Positions 47,903 through 58,830 of a DNA stretch of 64,000 nucleotides are shown piece after piece. Within the stretch, counting starts at the first letter, position 1, and each line of letters begins with the position of its first letter. The translations under genes and the position numbers were made by a program. The DNA is from Glebionis coronaria (taxonomy: Eukaryota; Streptophyta; Magnoliopsida; Asterales; Asteraceae), in contig CM046878.1 in the NCBI GenBank assembly GCA_025667525.1, forward strand, positions 387,437,307-387,501,306. The letters run 5' to 3'. Under the pieces are notes generated by a model, which saw only the letters and a list, made by a program, of their open reading frames with translations, ran no database searches and had not been told where the DNA came from.

Positions 47903-50050
47903 AATAACTGAATTTTACTCAGTTAAAAATTAAGTTCATTGAATGTGGTCTAATTGAATTGACTACTGGTTTAAGTGCGACTCAGTCGTCTTTTGGTGGA
48001 AAACAATAGATTGATTGGTCGTTGTAGTAAAGTAAAATGTGCAAAACGTTAAAGTAAATGACGGATAATTGTTCGTTGAAAGCGGTTCAATTCGAATTGA
48101 CTACTGGTTTAAGTGCGACTCAGCTGTCTTTTGGTGGAAAAGAAATAGTTTGGTCGTTGTAGTAATTTAAATTGCAAAACTTTAAAGTAAATGGTGCGTA
48201 ATTAAAACTAAAACTGATTAAAAAGTAAATGGTGCAATATTAAAATTTTAAAAGTAATTAATTAAATGAAAAAAGTTAAAGCTTGACGAAAAATTAATTT
48301 GACAATGTAATAAAAATGCAAACTTGAAATTCAAAATTTAGAATGACAATTAAAAATAACACTAAAGAAAAATGCAGGAAAAATAAATGCTTGAAAATAA
48401 AACAGAGGATAAACAAAACCTGAGTCGGGATCCAAAATACTGTCACTATCCGGATTCCAATCTTACTCTTATCCGGAATAACCAAATAGTTGTCACTATC
48501 CGGAATATTAATTCCACACACTATCCGGAATAACGGTTCGGAGCACTATCCGGAATACACCACTGATGGCTTATCCGGAATTCTTGATCTACTTATCCGG
48601 AATAAACATCCAACACCTTATCCAGAATATCTCAATCTGCTTATCCAGAATTTGCAGGTTTGGAGGCTTATCCGGATTCCCAAAACTTGGCTATCCGGAA
48701 TGATTTCAAGCTGGCTATCCGGAATCTACTATTTCACGGCTTATCCGGAATCTAACTTGGCACTTATACGAAATTGGAGATGTAAGCCTTATCCGGAATC
48801 TTGACAGCTTTATCCAGAATTCGTCTTCCTTCACTATCCGGAATATTACTTCGAAACCTTTATCCGGAATTTTTGTTCTTGCCTATATCCGGAATATGGA
48901 GATCGAACCCTTATCCGGAATCACCTTCTCGTGGCTATCCGAATTGTTTTCCGGATCCTTATCCGGAATTCCCTTTAGAAACCTTATCTTGAATTAGCTG
49001 CTCAAGCTAATCCGGAATCACTGTCACTATCCGAAATGTTGCAAGTGGAAGCTTATACGGAATGTAAGGGTTTATAAGAAACCCAGATAATGATAAGAAG
49101 CAAATAAGCTAAAAACTAAAATTAAGCTAAAAACAATTAAGCACTTAACTAAAACTTAACCAAAATCAATTTTAAGAAAAAGTTAATCAACAAAAATTTA
49201 AAAACTTTTAGTAACACTAAATAATAAAAATATTTAAAATCAACTATTTATAAAATAACTTTTAAAAACACTTAACTAAATTTAAGAAAAACACAATAAG
49301 CTATAAAATCAATAAGTTAACACAATCATAAACATAAAGACATAACAAACAATCAAATAAGCATGACAATAAGCACATAAACATAAAGATTAAGTAAAAC
49401 AAGAAAGGTAGAATGAGAGATTAATTAAAACCTTGATTAAAATTAAGATTCAACAATAAAAGTAAAAGCAAGAATTAAAGAAACTTACAAATTTAAGGTG
49501 CAAGACAAGGTAATTAAATCACAATTAAGTAAATGACATTAAGAAAAATGCAAGTAATTAAAATGGAAGAACTATTTTGTCAAGATAGTCAACACCTCCT
49601 AATGTGTCATTAGGAGGGTATTTATAGGTGATTAGGGAAGGTTAACATGTGTTGCTTCTTTCTTTCTTTTCTCGTCTTTTCGTCTTCTAAATTCTTCGAC
49701 TTTGTCTCGGGATTATTTAAACTCGTCTTGTAATTTCTTCATTAATTAGACTTGAGTTCTTTGACTTTCTTAAACTTCCGTCTTTAGACTTTTTCTTCGA
49801 TAAATCTTCAGAATAGGCCTTGGACTTCCGTTCTTTTTGCACTCTTGGTCTTTCGACTTCCTATTTTGTCTTTTTCTTTGATAAAAGCCCATGAAAGCCC
49901 GTGTTTTCATCCCTTTTCACATTTTGATCCTAAATCACAACAAAAACACAAGCCACACATAATTCTGATATTTACGACAGAAAATACACGTTTTGGCTTG
50001 GTTATTATTATAATTAAGTGGTAAAACGATAAGTGTTTTCACACTTATTA
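47903..50050 (-). repeat. Athila-3 3' LTR
   Basis: About 2.15 kb, colinear with 55584-57602. It differs by a tandem duplication of about 138 bp near the left end (copies aligned at 47956 and 48094), absent from the 5' LTR. The TATA-side inverted repeat is at 49595-49617 and the U3 tip inverted repeat is at about 50030-50049. Confidence 0.9.
48447..49063. repeat. TATCCGGAAT array in the Athila-3 3' LTR
   Basis: I count 26 copies of TATCCGGAAT or one- to two-base variants in 617 bp, a mean spacing of 24 bp. The roughly 14-base spacers differ from each other. Variants often affect the CG pair (TATCCAGAAT, TATCTTGAAT). Confidence 0.93.
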
Positions 50051-52095
50051 AATCCCCTACACTTGACCATTGCAATGTTCTCATGCAATGCATTAATTAC
50101 AAAGCAAGTTTTACATTTTTCATCACAATCAATCCACATAGGCCTTTATGAAAGAGACAAAATATTTAAAGGAAGAAAACAAGTAAAAAGATCAAAAACT
50201 TACCTTAGGGTTTTGGAATGTCATGAATGATTATCACCCTCAAGTTTCACGTTCTCCAAACCAAGCTTAAAAACGAGATCATTGTTATTATAAGTTAGCA
50301 AACTATCACAAACTCATGTGGGCCAATTATTTACTTAGACTCCCATATTCGTAGGTGTATCTCTTATATTTTATTGTTTTCTTGAATGATCACGAACATG
50401 GATTGTTGACTTATTTTGATAGTTATTTAGGCTGAAAATAAAGTAGGACGATTTAATCAATAGTTATCTAAAGGACAAAACATTTTAAAACTGCTTCTCG
50501 TGACCTCATAAAGTTCATATCTTGGCATAAATCGCTTCACGATTTGAGACCTTTCTCGGACCGATATTTGGTAGTGACTTCATACTTCAAATCTTGAGAG
50601 ACGTTCATGAAATAATGGTCTTCTCTTCATAATAGGAGTTTCTTCACTTGAAGTTTTGAGAGATTCTTCATACTTGGACCACGACTTCTTCATTTTTCTC
50701 CAATCTTTATTTGGGATTTTGATATACAACGATCCGCCTCCTTTTAGGACTTGGATCTATTTATCCTCATACCTTGTTAGGGCCTTTTTGGATAGATTTC
50801 TCCATGATATTTTGGGGAGTTTTTGCTTTTCGTTGTGTGTCTCGATCCTTCATATTGGTTTTTGATAAATGATTCTTCACATCACTATGGATCTTTAGCA
50901 ACAAAATGTAGCCCTCATTTATTGTTAGGACCTCTTTGGACTCGCCAATCTTCGCATCCCGCTTCAATAAGTTATGCCTTGGCTATGAACTCTAATTAAT
51001 ACCGAGCAACTTTTAAACGATCTTGGGCTAGAAGCCAAGTAACTTTTCAAATCGTACAACCTTATTTATTGTAATTAAATTTATTAGCAAGCGATGGTAG
51101 AAAAAGCTTATAATCAGCTCACATAAATTCATAAAAGAATACCAAACTTATAATTGACTCTATCATCTCTCGTTCTCCACAGTTTAAAATCTTAAGGAAT
51201 GAGACTCGTGGATGCTTAGCCTATCAAATCAAAGTTTTGGGTTTTCAAGTCATCTATAGGATCTTTCAACTTCCTAGACTCTTTAAGTTTAGAATTCGCA
51301 TTTTAAAGTTCCCTTGATAAACGACTTTCTAGGATCAATTATGGGAACTTGCGAAAAGTTCTTGTTCTTAACCCGTAAGAGTTAAGACTTTTGCGTTTTA
51401 AAGTTCCCTATATAAAAGCCTAGCAAAACTTGACTTAAACACGTTAAGGATACTAGCTAGAGTAAACTAAGATAAGTAAACTTGGGTTGAGTAAAAAGAT
51501 TCACAACGTTGAAAAATTAAAACCACTTTATTAAAATTTATTCTAGCAAAGAAAGAAAATAATTATCACAAAAGTAAATACTAATATACAATAGGCCAAA
51601 ATAAATTAAAAATTTTGAAAAATGTCAAAAAATCAAATTTTTCGGTTAAAATGAGAACAAATACAAGGAAAAGACCACTTAACTTCGATAGAAGTCCCCC
51701 TACACTTAAAATAAACATTTTCCTCAATGTTTAAGGATGTGGGAGTAAACTCCCCTACACTTAGGACATTGTGCACTTTGTTTAAATCTTTCTAAGGAAG
51801 AGACAACTAAAGTGATTCCTATTTTAATATTGAAGAATATAAAATAGTGAATCAAAAGAGTTTAGGATAGAACCGGGAAGACGGAGACACGGAATCACGG
51901 TTCGTCAAAAGTCATCAAGAATAGATCTTTGAAAGCTCGAATCCCTGCACATGATTAGAAAGAAAGCAACGAACACATACTAGGGTCTCCCCCTACACTT
52001 ATTATAAAAACAAGGAAAAAGGATAGATACTGCGGGTTGCCTCCCGAGAAGCGCTTGTTTTTGTTAACCGAGTCGTGAGCCTGACTCGACCTTGA
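50051..52095 (-). other. 3' noncoding region of Athila-3
   Basis: No credible gene in 2 kb. The right part (51600-52090) matches Athila-1 at 1-490. A purine run GGGGATTT lies against the 3' LTR start (minus strand) at 50050-50058. Some Athila elements carry an envelope-like ORF here; I find none. Confidence 0.7.
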
Positions 52096-52419
52096 TTAGC
52101 ATGGGAAGAAGCTTGAAACATATCCACCGGGATCAAAGACATGGTTTTCATCCATCAAATAGCACAAGCTTAAGGCGAACAAGACAAGCCAAAGAAGAGT
52201 AGGCAAGGTTCCCTTAAGCAAAGATTGAGCACGGTGGTAGAGAATATGATGCAGCACACACAAATCTCCATGGTTTCCAAAAGTCTTTCCTTTTATTTCA
52301 TCAGATGGATACTGAGATGGCTTAAAAATTTCAATACCGGGGTCGAGCACCTTTTCCTTTAGGGGAAAATAAGACTCATGCTCAGTAGACCTTGAAGAGG
52401 ATCCGCTCATAAATCGCAC
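52096..52419 (-). CDS. Small ORF at the deletion site of Athila-3
   Basis: 107 residues with a hydrophobic stretch LLWLVLFALSLCYLM that could span a membrane, a charged N-terminal half and a short tail. I do not recognise the protein. It lies where the integrase C-terminus would be and its end coincides with sequence shared with Athila-1 beyond integrase. It may be the last piece of pol in a shifted frame or a small accessory frame. Confidence 0.35.
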   Translation of the reverse strand: MRFMSGSSSRSTEHESYFPLKEKVLDPGIEIFKPSQYPSDEIKGKTFGNHGDLCVLHHILYHRAQSLLKGTLPTLLWLVLFALSLCYLMDENHVFDPGGYVSSFFPC

Positions 52420-52621
52420 AATCTCATCCTCAGAAGGGGTTAAGAGGTGTCAAGACATAAGTACTGCGGATATCGGTGTCATCCGACTTCTTCTCCTTTG
52501 AAACGGGTTTCTTCATATCCAAAGGAGGATAACGACCATAATCATCAAAGTCCAAAGGAGGAGAATCACTCTCATTTTGGAAGTAAGTGTTGAGAAAAGT
52601 AGCAAAGTCTTCCTCAAATGA

Positions 52622-54091
52622 TTAGTCATCCAAAGTAGGATCAAGCATGGTTGGTGGAGGATCTTCATCAAAAGTAGGTGTAAGGTCATCATGTGAAGAA
52701 TCACTCGAAAGAGTATCAACATCATCAAAATCATCATAAGTTAGCATGTCTGGATACTCTAAAACAAAATTATCATAAACATCCCCATCGGAACTAGAAT
52801 CATCATCATAAACATCATAGATAGATGGGTAATCATAAATTGGTGGAGGATCAAAACTGGAGAGAGAATCATCCACACCATCTTGGAACAGTGGATTATC
52901 ATAGCAAGAATCGAAAAGAGGATTGTTGTAGACGACAAAATCATCAAGCACATTAATCATATTCGCTGATTCTCTTCCATTGGATTTGGTTGTGATCTTC
53001 CCCATTTTAAAAACTTGTGCATCATTCCCGACTCTTAAGATTAACTCTCCTTCGGCAACATCGACTAATGCTTTTCCGGTTCTCAAGAATGGCCGACCAA
53101 GTATTAACGGAATACGAGGGTCCATTTCATAATCAACAACAACAAAGTCGACCGGAGAAGTGAAGGTGCCAACTTTAATGAACACATCTTCGGAAATACC
53201 AACAGGGTAAGCGAGAGTTCGATTTGCTAGCTCATTAGTCATCTTTGTTGGTGTAATGTCGGGTAATGATAGTGTTTTCCAAACACTTAAAGGCATCAGA
53301 TTAATACTTGCCCAGAGACCAGCTAACGCAGTTAATTCTTCGGTTTTATTGAAAATGCAAGGCAAAACAAAATGACCGGGATCTCCAAGTTTCTCCGGAA
53401 GTTCTTTAAGAAGGATTGTAGAACAATTTTCATTCAAGCGAGTATTAACAAACTCGGCCATCTTCTCCTTCTTGCTAAGCAATTCCTTAAACATCTTAAC
53501 AAATGTCGGCATTTGGGCAAGAGCTTCAACAAGGCTAAGGGTGATGGTCACTCCTGAAATCTTCTTCAAAAATTTTGACACTTGAATGTCATCCTTGGTG
53601 AGCAATCTGTCTTTGTCTAAGCGAGAAGGATAAGGGATGTTGGGTTTATAGGTGGAAGGTGGGGTTGGTGAAGGGTTTTTCTTGGGTACTTCTTCAGTAA
53701 GAGGTGGAGATGGTAATGGAGAACAAATACTAGGCGTGGGAGTAGGAGGGATAAATTGTGGTGGAGGAGGTGTAGATGGAGTAACTGGGGGAGGGATAGA
53801 TGGTCCTAATAAGGTTGCTCCATTGCGTGTAGTAATAGCACTCACATTCGCTCTCGGGTTTGTGACGGTATTTGAAGGAAGAGAGCCCGAAGTAGAGGGT
53901 TGAGTACTTGGAAAGAAACTAGCCATCATATTCTTTAAATCATTCGTTTGATTGCTGAAGGAGGTTTGCATATCATGTCGAAGCTCGGTTCTAATATCAT
54001 TCCCTTGCTTAGTGATATCTCCTTTCAAGTTGATAATTTGGCTTTGCAGATTCTTGATTTGCTCTCCTTGGGTCCTTATAAAAGTTTCCAC
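52622..54091 (-). CDS. Athila-3 protease-region protein with acidic tail
   Basis: The 489-residue frame opens with a short coiled coil (IKNLQSQIINLKGDITKQ), then a Pro-rich linker and the protease fold. The active-site motif reads ALAGLWASINLMPLS: the catalytic Asp (codon 53318-53320) is Gly and the next Gly-containing codon is Trp, so the enzyme is dead. PRIPLILGRPFLRTGKALVDVAEGEL follows. The last 100 residues are very acidic (many Asp, YDDFDDVDTLSSD). RT should follow but does not. It is in a different frame from gag. Confidence 0.88.
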   Translation of the reverse strand: METFIRTQGEQIKNLQSQIINLKGDITKQGNDIRTELRHDMQTSFSNQTNDLKNMMASFFPSTQPSTSGSLPSNTVTNPRANVSAITTRNGATLLGPSIPPPVTPSTPPPPQFIPPTPTPSICSPLPSPPLTEEVPKKNPSPTPPSTYKPNIPYPSRLDKDRLLTKDDIQVSKFLKKISGVTITLSLVEALAQMPTFVKMFKELLSKKEKMAEFVNTRLNENCSTILLKELPEKLGDPGHFVLPCIFNKTEELTALAGLWASINLMPLSVWKTLSLPDITPTKMTNELANRTLAYPVGISEDVFIKVGTFTSPVDFVVVDYEMDPRIPLILGRPFLRTGKALVDVAEGELILRVGNDAQVFKMGKITTKSNGRESANMINVLDDFVVYNNPLFDSCYDNPLFQDGVDDSLSSFDPPPIYDYPSIYDVYDDDSSSDGDVYDNFVLEYPDMLTYDDFDDVDTLSSDSSHDDLTPTFDEDPPPTMLDPTLDD

Positions 54092-54238
54092 ATCTTGATT
54101 AATGGGTGGGGCTTGTTGAGCGGGTGGGTGATTAGGATTAGAAGCTCGAGGTGGGTTTGGATTGCTTCTATTGTAGTTGTTGGGGTTGTGGTTTTGAGGA
54201 GAAAAAACCGGGTGAAAGAAAGTTGTTAGAACGGTAAC

Positions 54239-55297
54239 TTAACAAGTTACGACCACCTTGAGGTCGAGCTTGATGGGTTTTCGTTGAATAGTTACCATAA
54301 GCTGCATACACGTTTTCCGGATTGTCATGAGTAGAGGGACAATCAGTGTATGAATTAGGATCCCCGCAGATCTCACAAGAAGTTCAACAGCTTTAACTTG
54401 TTTTTGTTGATTTGTAGCCAAGATTTGCATGTTTTTGCTCATTTCGACCATTGCGCGGGTCAATTCGGTGATATCAGGGTTTAAAGAAGTAGAAGAAACA
54501 TTGACTCTCGGGTTTGATCTTGAAGATGCGGATGAATCCCAATTTTTGTGATGAGTAGTCATGTTCTCGATAAGCTCTTTACACTCCTTAGGTCTTCTTT
54601 TCATAAATGTGCCACCGACGGCTGCATTAATCGTATCACGATCACGAAAAGTTAAACCGTTGTAGAAAGTATCAATTAAGGTGACGGGGAGCATGTTGTG
54701 GTTTGGACATCGATCAATCAAAACATTATATCGTTCCCAAGCATCAAAAAGTGATTCATCGGGTTCTTGAGTAAATCCACTAATTTGATTTCGAAGGCTC
54801 GTGACCATCGATGGTGGAAAGTAGCGCGACAAAAAGCGTTGAGTCATCTCATCCCAAGTATGAATTGAATTCTTCGGAAGACGATCAAACCATTTTTTGG
54901 CATGGTGGGATAAGGTGTGTGGAAATAGGTCAAGGCGAAGAAAATCCATAGTAACACCGGGCAGCTTCATGCTTTGAGTTACGGTAATGAATTTGTCGAG
55001 GTGTTTGTTGGCATCATCATACGGTAATCCGCAAAATGGACAAGTGTTTTGAACTTGTTGGATCATGTGATGCTTCAACGAAAACTTTGGAGCTGTGATT
55101 TGCATCGGCGCAATCGGTCCTCCTCGTCCATTCATTGTTGGTTGACACAGCTCCTCCATCGTTCGAAGGTCGGGTGGGGGAACATTGTTGTTGTTATTCA
55201 TGTTGGGGTGGGGTGGATTGTTGTTGTTGTGCACACCAGCCATATCTAAATCTTCACGAGTCTCGGGCTCAGAATAACTTGAAGATCTAGTACGCAT
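54239..55297 (-). CDS. Athila-3 gag
   Basis: The 352-residue frame starts MRTRSSSYSEPETRED beside the leader. It has the gag core HLDKFITVTQSMKLPGV, HAKKWFDRLPKNSIHTW and LFDAWERYNVLIDRCPNHN, then a Ser-rich segment. Near the C-terminus it loses the frame of the CCHC-like knuckle (sequence around 54340-54380). The N-terminal capsid part is therefore intact and the RNA-binding tail is disrupted. It is only moderately similar to Athila-2 gag. Confidence 0.87.
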   Translation of the reverse strand: MRTRSSSYSEPETREDLDMAGVHNNNNPPHPNMNNNNNVPPPDLRTMEELCQPTMNGRGGPIAPMQITAPKFSLKHHMIQQVQNTCPFCGLPYDDANKHLDKFITVTQSMKLPGVTMDFLRLDLFPHTLSHHAKKWFDRLPKNSIHTWDEMTQRFLSRYFPPSMVTSLRNQISGFTQEPDESLFDAWERYNVLIDRCPNHNMLPVTLIDTFYNGLTFRDRDTINAAVGGTFMKRRPKECKELIENMTTHHKNWDSSASSRSNPRVNVSSTSLNPDITELTRAMVEMSKNMQILATNQQKQVKAVELLVRSAGILIHTLIVPLLMTIRKTCMQLMVTIQRKPIKLDLKVVVTC

Positions 55298-55583
55298 GCA
55301 CCTGCAAAAGCAAAAGAAAAAGATACCAAAGAAATAGAGAATATATATGTACGTGTAAAAATAAAAATAAAATCTTTTTGGTGCAAAACTTTGAAAAAAG
55401 GAATGCTTTTTATAAGTTTTTTTTATGTTTTTGTATTTTTGAAATTTTTTTTAATTTTTATGGATTTTTGAAAATTTTTGAGCAAGAAAATTAACGTTCA
55501 CAAGTGAACGGATCCCAAAATCTAACGCGTCTCTCACAGAAAACCGTTAATCTTTACGAAAAGCGCCGGCAACGACGCCATTT
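55298..55583 (-). promoter_or_regulatory. Athila-3 leader and primer-binding site
   Basis: Minus-strand TGGCGTCGTTGCCGGCGC at 55580-55563 is the tRNA-Asp-type site, three bases inside the LTR. The leader carries the same 'gaacggatcccaaaatc' stretch as Athila-2 (20876-20893). Confidence 0.8.
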
Positions 55584-55985
55584 AATAACTAGGTTTTAGT
55601 TAGAAAAATTGTTCGTTGAAAGCGGTTCAATTCGAATTGACTACTGGTTTAAGTGCGACTTAGCTGTCTTTTGGTGGAAAAGAAATAGTTTGGTCGTTGT
55701 AGTAATTTAAATTGCAAAATTTTAAAGTAAATGGTGTGTAATTAAACTTAAAACTGATTAAAAAGTAAATGGTGCAATATTAAAATTTTAAAAGTAATTA
55801 ATTAAATGACAAAAATTAAAGCTTGACGAAAAATTAATTTGACAATGTAATAAAAATGCAAACTTGAAATTTAAAATTTAGAAAGACAATTAAAAATAAC
55901 ACTAAAGAAAAATGCGGGAAAAATAAATGCTTGAAAATAAAACAGAGGATCAACAAAACCTGAGTCGGGATCCAAATACTGTCAC

Positions 55986-56607
55986 TATCCGGAATCCAAT
56001 CTTACTCTTATCCGGAATAACCAAATAGTTGTCACTATCCAGAATATTAATTCCAGACACTATCCGGAATAACAGTTCGGAGCACTATCCGGAATACACC
56101 ACTGATGGCTTATCCGAAATTCTTGATCTGTTTATCCGGAATAAACATCCAACACCTTGTCCGGAATATCTCAATCTGCTTATCCGGAATTTGCAGGTTC
56201 GGAGGCTTATCCGGATTCCCAAAACTTGGCTATCCGGAATGATTTCAAGCTGGCTATCCGGAATTCACTATTTCATGGCTTATCCGAAATCTAACTTGGC
56301 ACTTATCCGGAATTGGAGATGTAAGCTTTATCTGGAATTCCACTTGACAGCTTTATCCGGAATTCGTCTTCCTTCACTATCCGGTATATAACTTCGAAAC
56401 CTTTATCCGGAATGTTTGTTCTTGCCTATATCCGGAATATGGAGATCGAACCCTTATCCGGAATCACCTTCTCGTGGCTATCCGGAATGTTTTCCGGTTC
56501 CTTATCCGGAATTCCCTTTAGAACCCTTATCCGGAATTAGCTACTCAAGCTAATCCGGAATCACTGTCACTATCTGGAATGTTGCAAGTGGAAGCTTATA
56601 CGGAATG
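55986..56607. repeat. TATCCGGAAT array in the Athila-3 5' LTR
   Basis: Same words, spacers and order as 48447-49063. Several copies that are degenerate there are intact here (for example TATCCGGAAT against TATCTTGAAT) and the reverse also occurs, so copies have mutated independently since insertion. Confidence 0.93.
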
Positions 56608-57137
56608 TAAGGGTTTATAAGAAACCCGGATAATGATAAGAAGCAAATAAGCTAAAAACTAAAATTAAGCTAAAAACAATTAAGCACTTAACTAAAACTT
56701 ACCAAAAATCAGTTTTAAGAAAAAGCTAATCAACCAAAATTTAAAAACTTTTAAAAACACTAAATAATAAAAATATTTAAAATCAACTATTTATAAAATA
56801 ACTTTTAAAAACACTCAACTAAATTTAAGAAAAACACAATAATCTATAAAATCAATAAGCTAACACAATCATAAACATAAAGACATAACAAACAATCAAA
56901 TAAGCATGACAATAAGCACATAAACATAAAGATTAAGTAAAACAAGAAAGGTAGAATGAGAGATTAATTAAAAACTTGATTAAAATTAAGATTCAACAAT
57001 AAAAGTAAAAGCAAGAATTAAAGAAACATACAAATTTAAGGTGCAAGAAAAGGTAATTAAATGACAATTAAGTAAATGACATTAAGAAAAATGCAAGTAA
57101 TTAAAATGGAAGAACTATTTTGTCAAGATAGTCAACA

Positions 57138-57169
57138 CCTCCTAATGTGTCATTAGGAGGGTATTTATA
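57138..57169 (-). promoter_or_regulatory. TATA box and inverted repeat, Athila-3 5' LTR
   Basis: TATAAATA (minus strand) at 57162-57169; 57138-57147 and 57151-57160 form a perfect 10-bp inverted repeat CCTCCTAATG around TGT. Confidence 0.85.
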
Positions 57170-57602
57170 GGTGATTAGGGAAGGTTAGCATGTGTTGCTT
57201 CTTTCTTTCTTTTCTCGTCTTTTCGTCTTCTAAATTCTTCGACTTTTTCGACTCTGTGTCAGGATTATTTGAACTCGTCTTGTAATTTCTTCGTTAATTA
57301 GACTTGAGCTCTTCGACTTTATTAAACTTCCGTCCTTAGAATTTTTCTTCGATAAATCTTCAGAATAGGCCTTGGACTTCCGTTCTTGTTGCACTCTTGG
57401 TCTTTCGACTTCGTCTTTTGTCTTTTTCTTTGATAAAAGCCCGTGAAAGCCCGTGTTTTCTTCCCTTTTCACATTTTGATCCTAAATCACAACAAAAACA
57501 TAAAACACGCATAATTCCGATATTTACGACATAAAATACACGTTTTAGCTTGGTTCTTATTGTAATTAAGTGGTAAAAGGATAAGTGTTTTCACACTTAT
57601 TA

Positions 57603-58747
57603 GAAACTGCTATTGAGAGTAAGGAAGACAGTGATGATGAGAGTATAGATTCAAGTGTAATGATTATTGAAGAACCAGAGAGACTTGAATATGGTGATGA
57701 GATGGCAAGGGAAAAGATTGCAGAGTTGAAAAATCAGGTGGATTATGAGATGCCTAAAGTTGCTCAGATGTACTTTGCATGGGAGAATAAGGTAATAGAG
57801 AATCTAGACATGACTTTATCAGATCAAATTTGGGGTTTGGAGATTCTACTAAGAGTTCAAAGGGATTGCAAGGTGATTCTGAAGTATAAAGCTAGCAAAG
57901 TTCTTTCACAGACTAAGAAGGATAGAAGGGAGCTCTACTACATGTTTCTCAGATGTCATCAAGGAGGTTGGACTTTAAGAAGTTGTAGGGATTGTCTTTT
58001 TATGAGTTGGAATATAAAGCTTATCTTATATGGGCAAGTGTTCAAGAGTAGAACACTATCAGGCTTCTTTCAGATGAAAGAAAGGAAGAACTTGCAGAAG
58101 AGATGCAGATTAAAAAGGCTTTGGTTACACCAAAACCATTGAAGAAGGGAGTTCTACTTGAGTTCCCAGAAAAATTGGATAGAGTGAATCCTAGTAAAGT
58201 TGTTATTAGAAGGAGTATTAAGCTCTCACCCTTGGAAGCTTCACATATGGTAGAGGTGTTACCTCATGATTCCAGAAACCCTATAGTTCACTACGAGGAA
58301 GATGCAAGTGGGTTTTGGATGATTGGCAGATATGGGAAAGAGATACATACTTTCACTACTCTTATGTCTTTTTTTGCAAGCCTAGATAGGGAAGACTTGG
58401 CAGACCTTTGGAGGTTGATGCAGGCCAAGTATGAGACTGAAGCACCTACTTTAGTCAATGAAATAAAGATTTGGTCAATATTCAAGAGGATGTGTGAGCC
58501 AAATGATGAGGATCTAGTATGGAAGGATCTTGATGATGTCAGTGGACTTCAATGGCGTCTACATTCAGCAGCTGGTGTGTATCATTTGAGTAATACAAAG
58601 TTTTCTGAATATCTTCTTGTGGATGTTGAATATCCTATGTCTAAAGAAGTTTTGAAGAAAATGGTGTCGACACAACTGGAGATGGATTACACAAGTAATG
58701 TTGGCAAAGATTTGATTAGGTTTATTTATTTCCAACTTAATAAGTAA
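57603..58747 (+). pseudogene. Copia-3 downstream ORF, main part
   Basis: The first frame (to about 57970) encodes an acidic, helical segment with EEPERLEYGDEMAREKIAEL. After a frameshift near 57970 and two TAG stops (one near 57983, one near 58060) the second frame runs to TAA at 58745-58747. It includes HTFTTLMSFFASLDREDLADLWRLM, VWKDLDDVSGLQWRL and GKDLIRFIYFQLNK. I recognise this W-rich domain from copia-like polyproteins of Asteraceae, between pol and the 3' LTR; no enzymatic motif is visible. The stop is 74 bp from the purine tract. Confidence 0.75.
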
Positions 58748-58830
58748 TTTGTATTTGTAAGAATCCTCCTTGTACTTAGTTTTATTTAGAAACTTATTTC
58801 CTAGAGTAGATATCAAGTTTAGGGGAGGAT

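Larger units (their letters stand above)
47903..57602 (-). mobile_element. Athila-3, gag-protease derivative lacking RT and integrase
   Basis: Minus-strand order: 5' LTR 57602-55584, tRNA-Asp-type primer site, gag 55297-54239, protease 54091-52622, a small ORF, 3' noncoding 52095-50051, 3' LTR 50050-47903. Target duplication is GAAACT (47897-47902 and 57603-57608), six matching bases where Ty3 usually makes five, so one may be chance. RT, RNase H and integrase are absent. It could transpose only with enzymes from another element. Confidence 0.9.
55584..57602 (-). repeat. Athila-3 5' LTR
   Basis: About 2.02 kb, colinear with the 3' LTR except for the 138-bp duplication and small differences. 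The tip at 57602 carries the ATAAGTGT inverted repeat. Confidence 0.92.

Noticed and set aside
48490..48804. 104-residue plus-strand ORF over the TATCCGGAAT array (and its twin at 56029-56391)
   Set aside because: It only translates the array words (LSGI, YPE repeats) and is broken differently in the two LTRs; no start context or domain.
48447..49063. CRISPR-like pattern of short repeats with unique spacers
   Set aside because: The repeated word is only 10 bases, spacers vary in length and are about 14 bases, there are no cas genes, and the sequence is inside a plant retrotransposon LTR.
50051..52095. Envelope-like ORF in the Athila-3 3' region
   Set aside because: No long frame or signal peptide; only short frames in AT-rich sequence.
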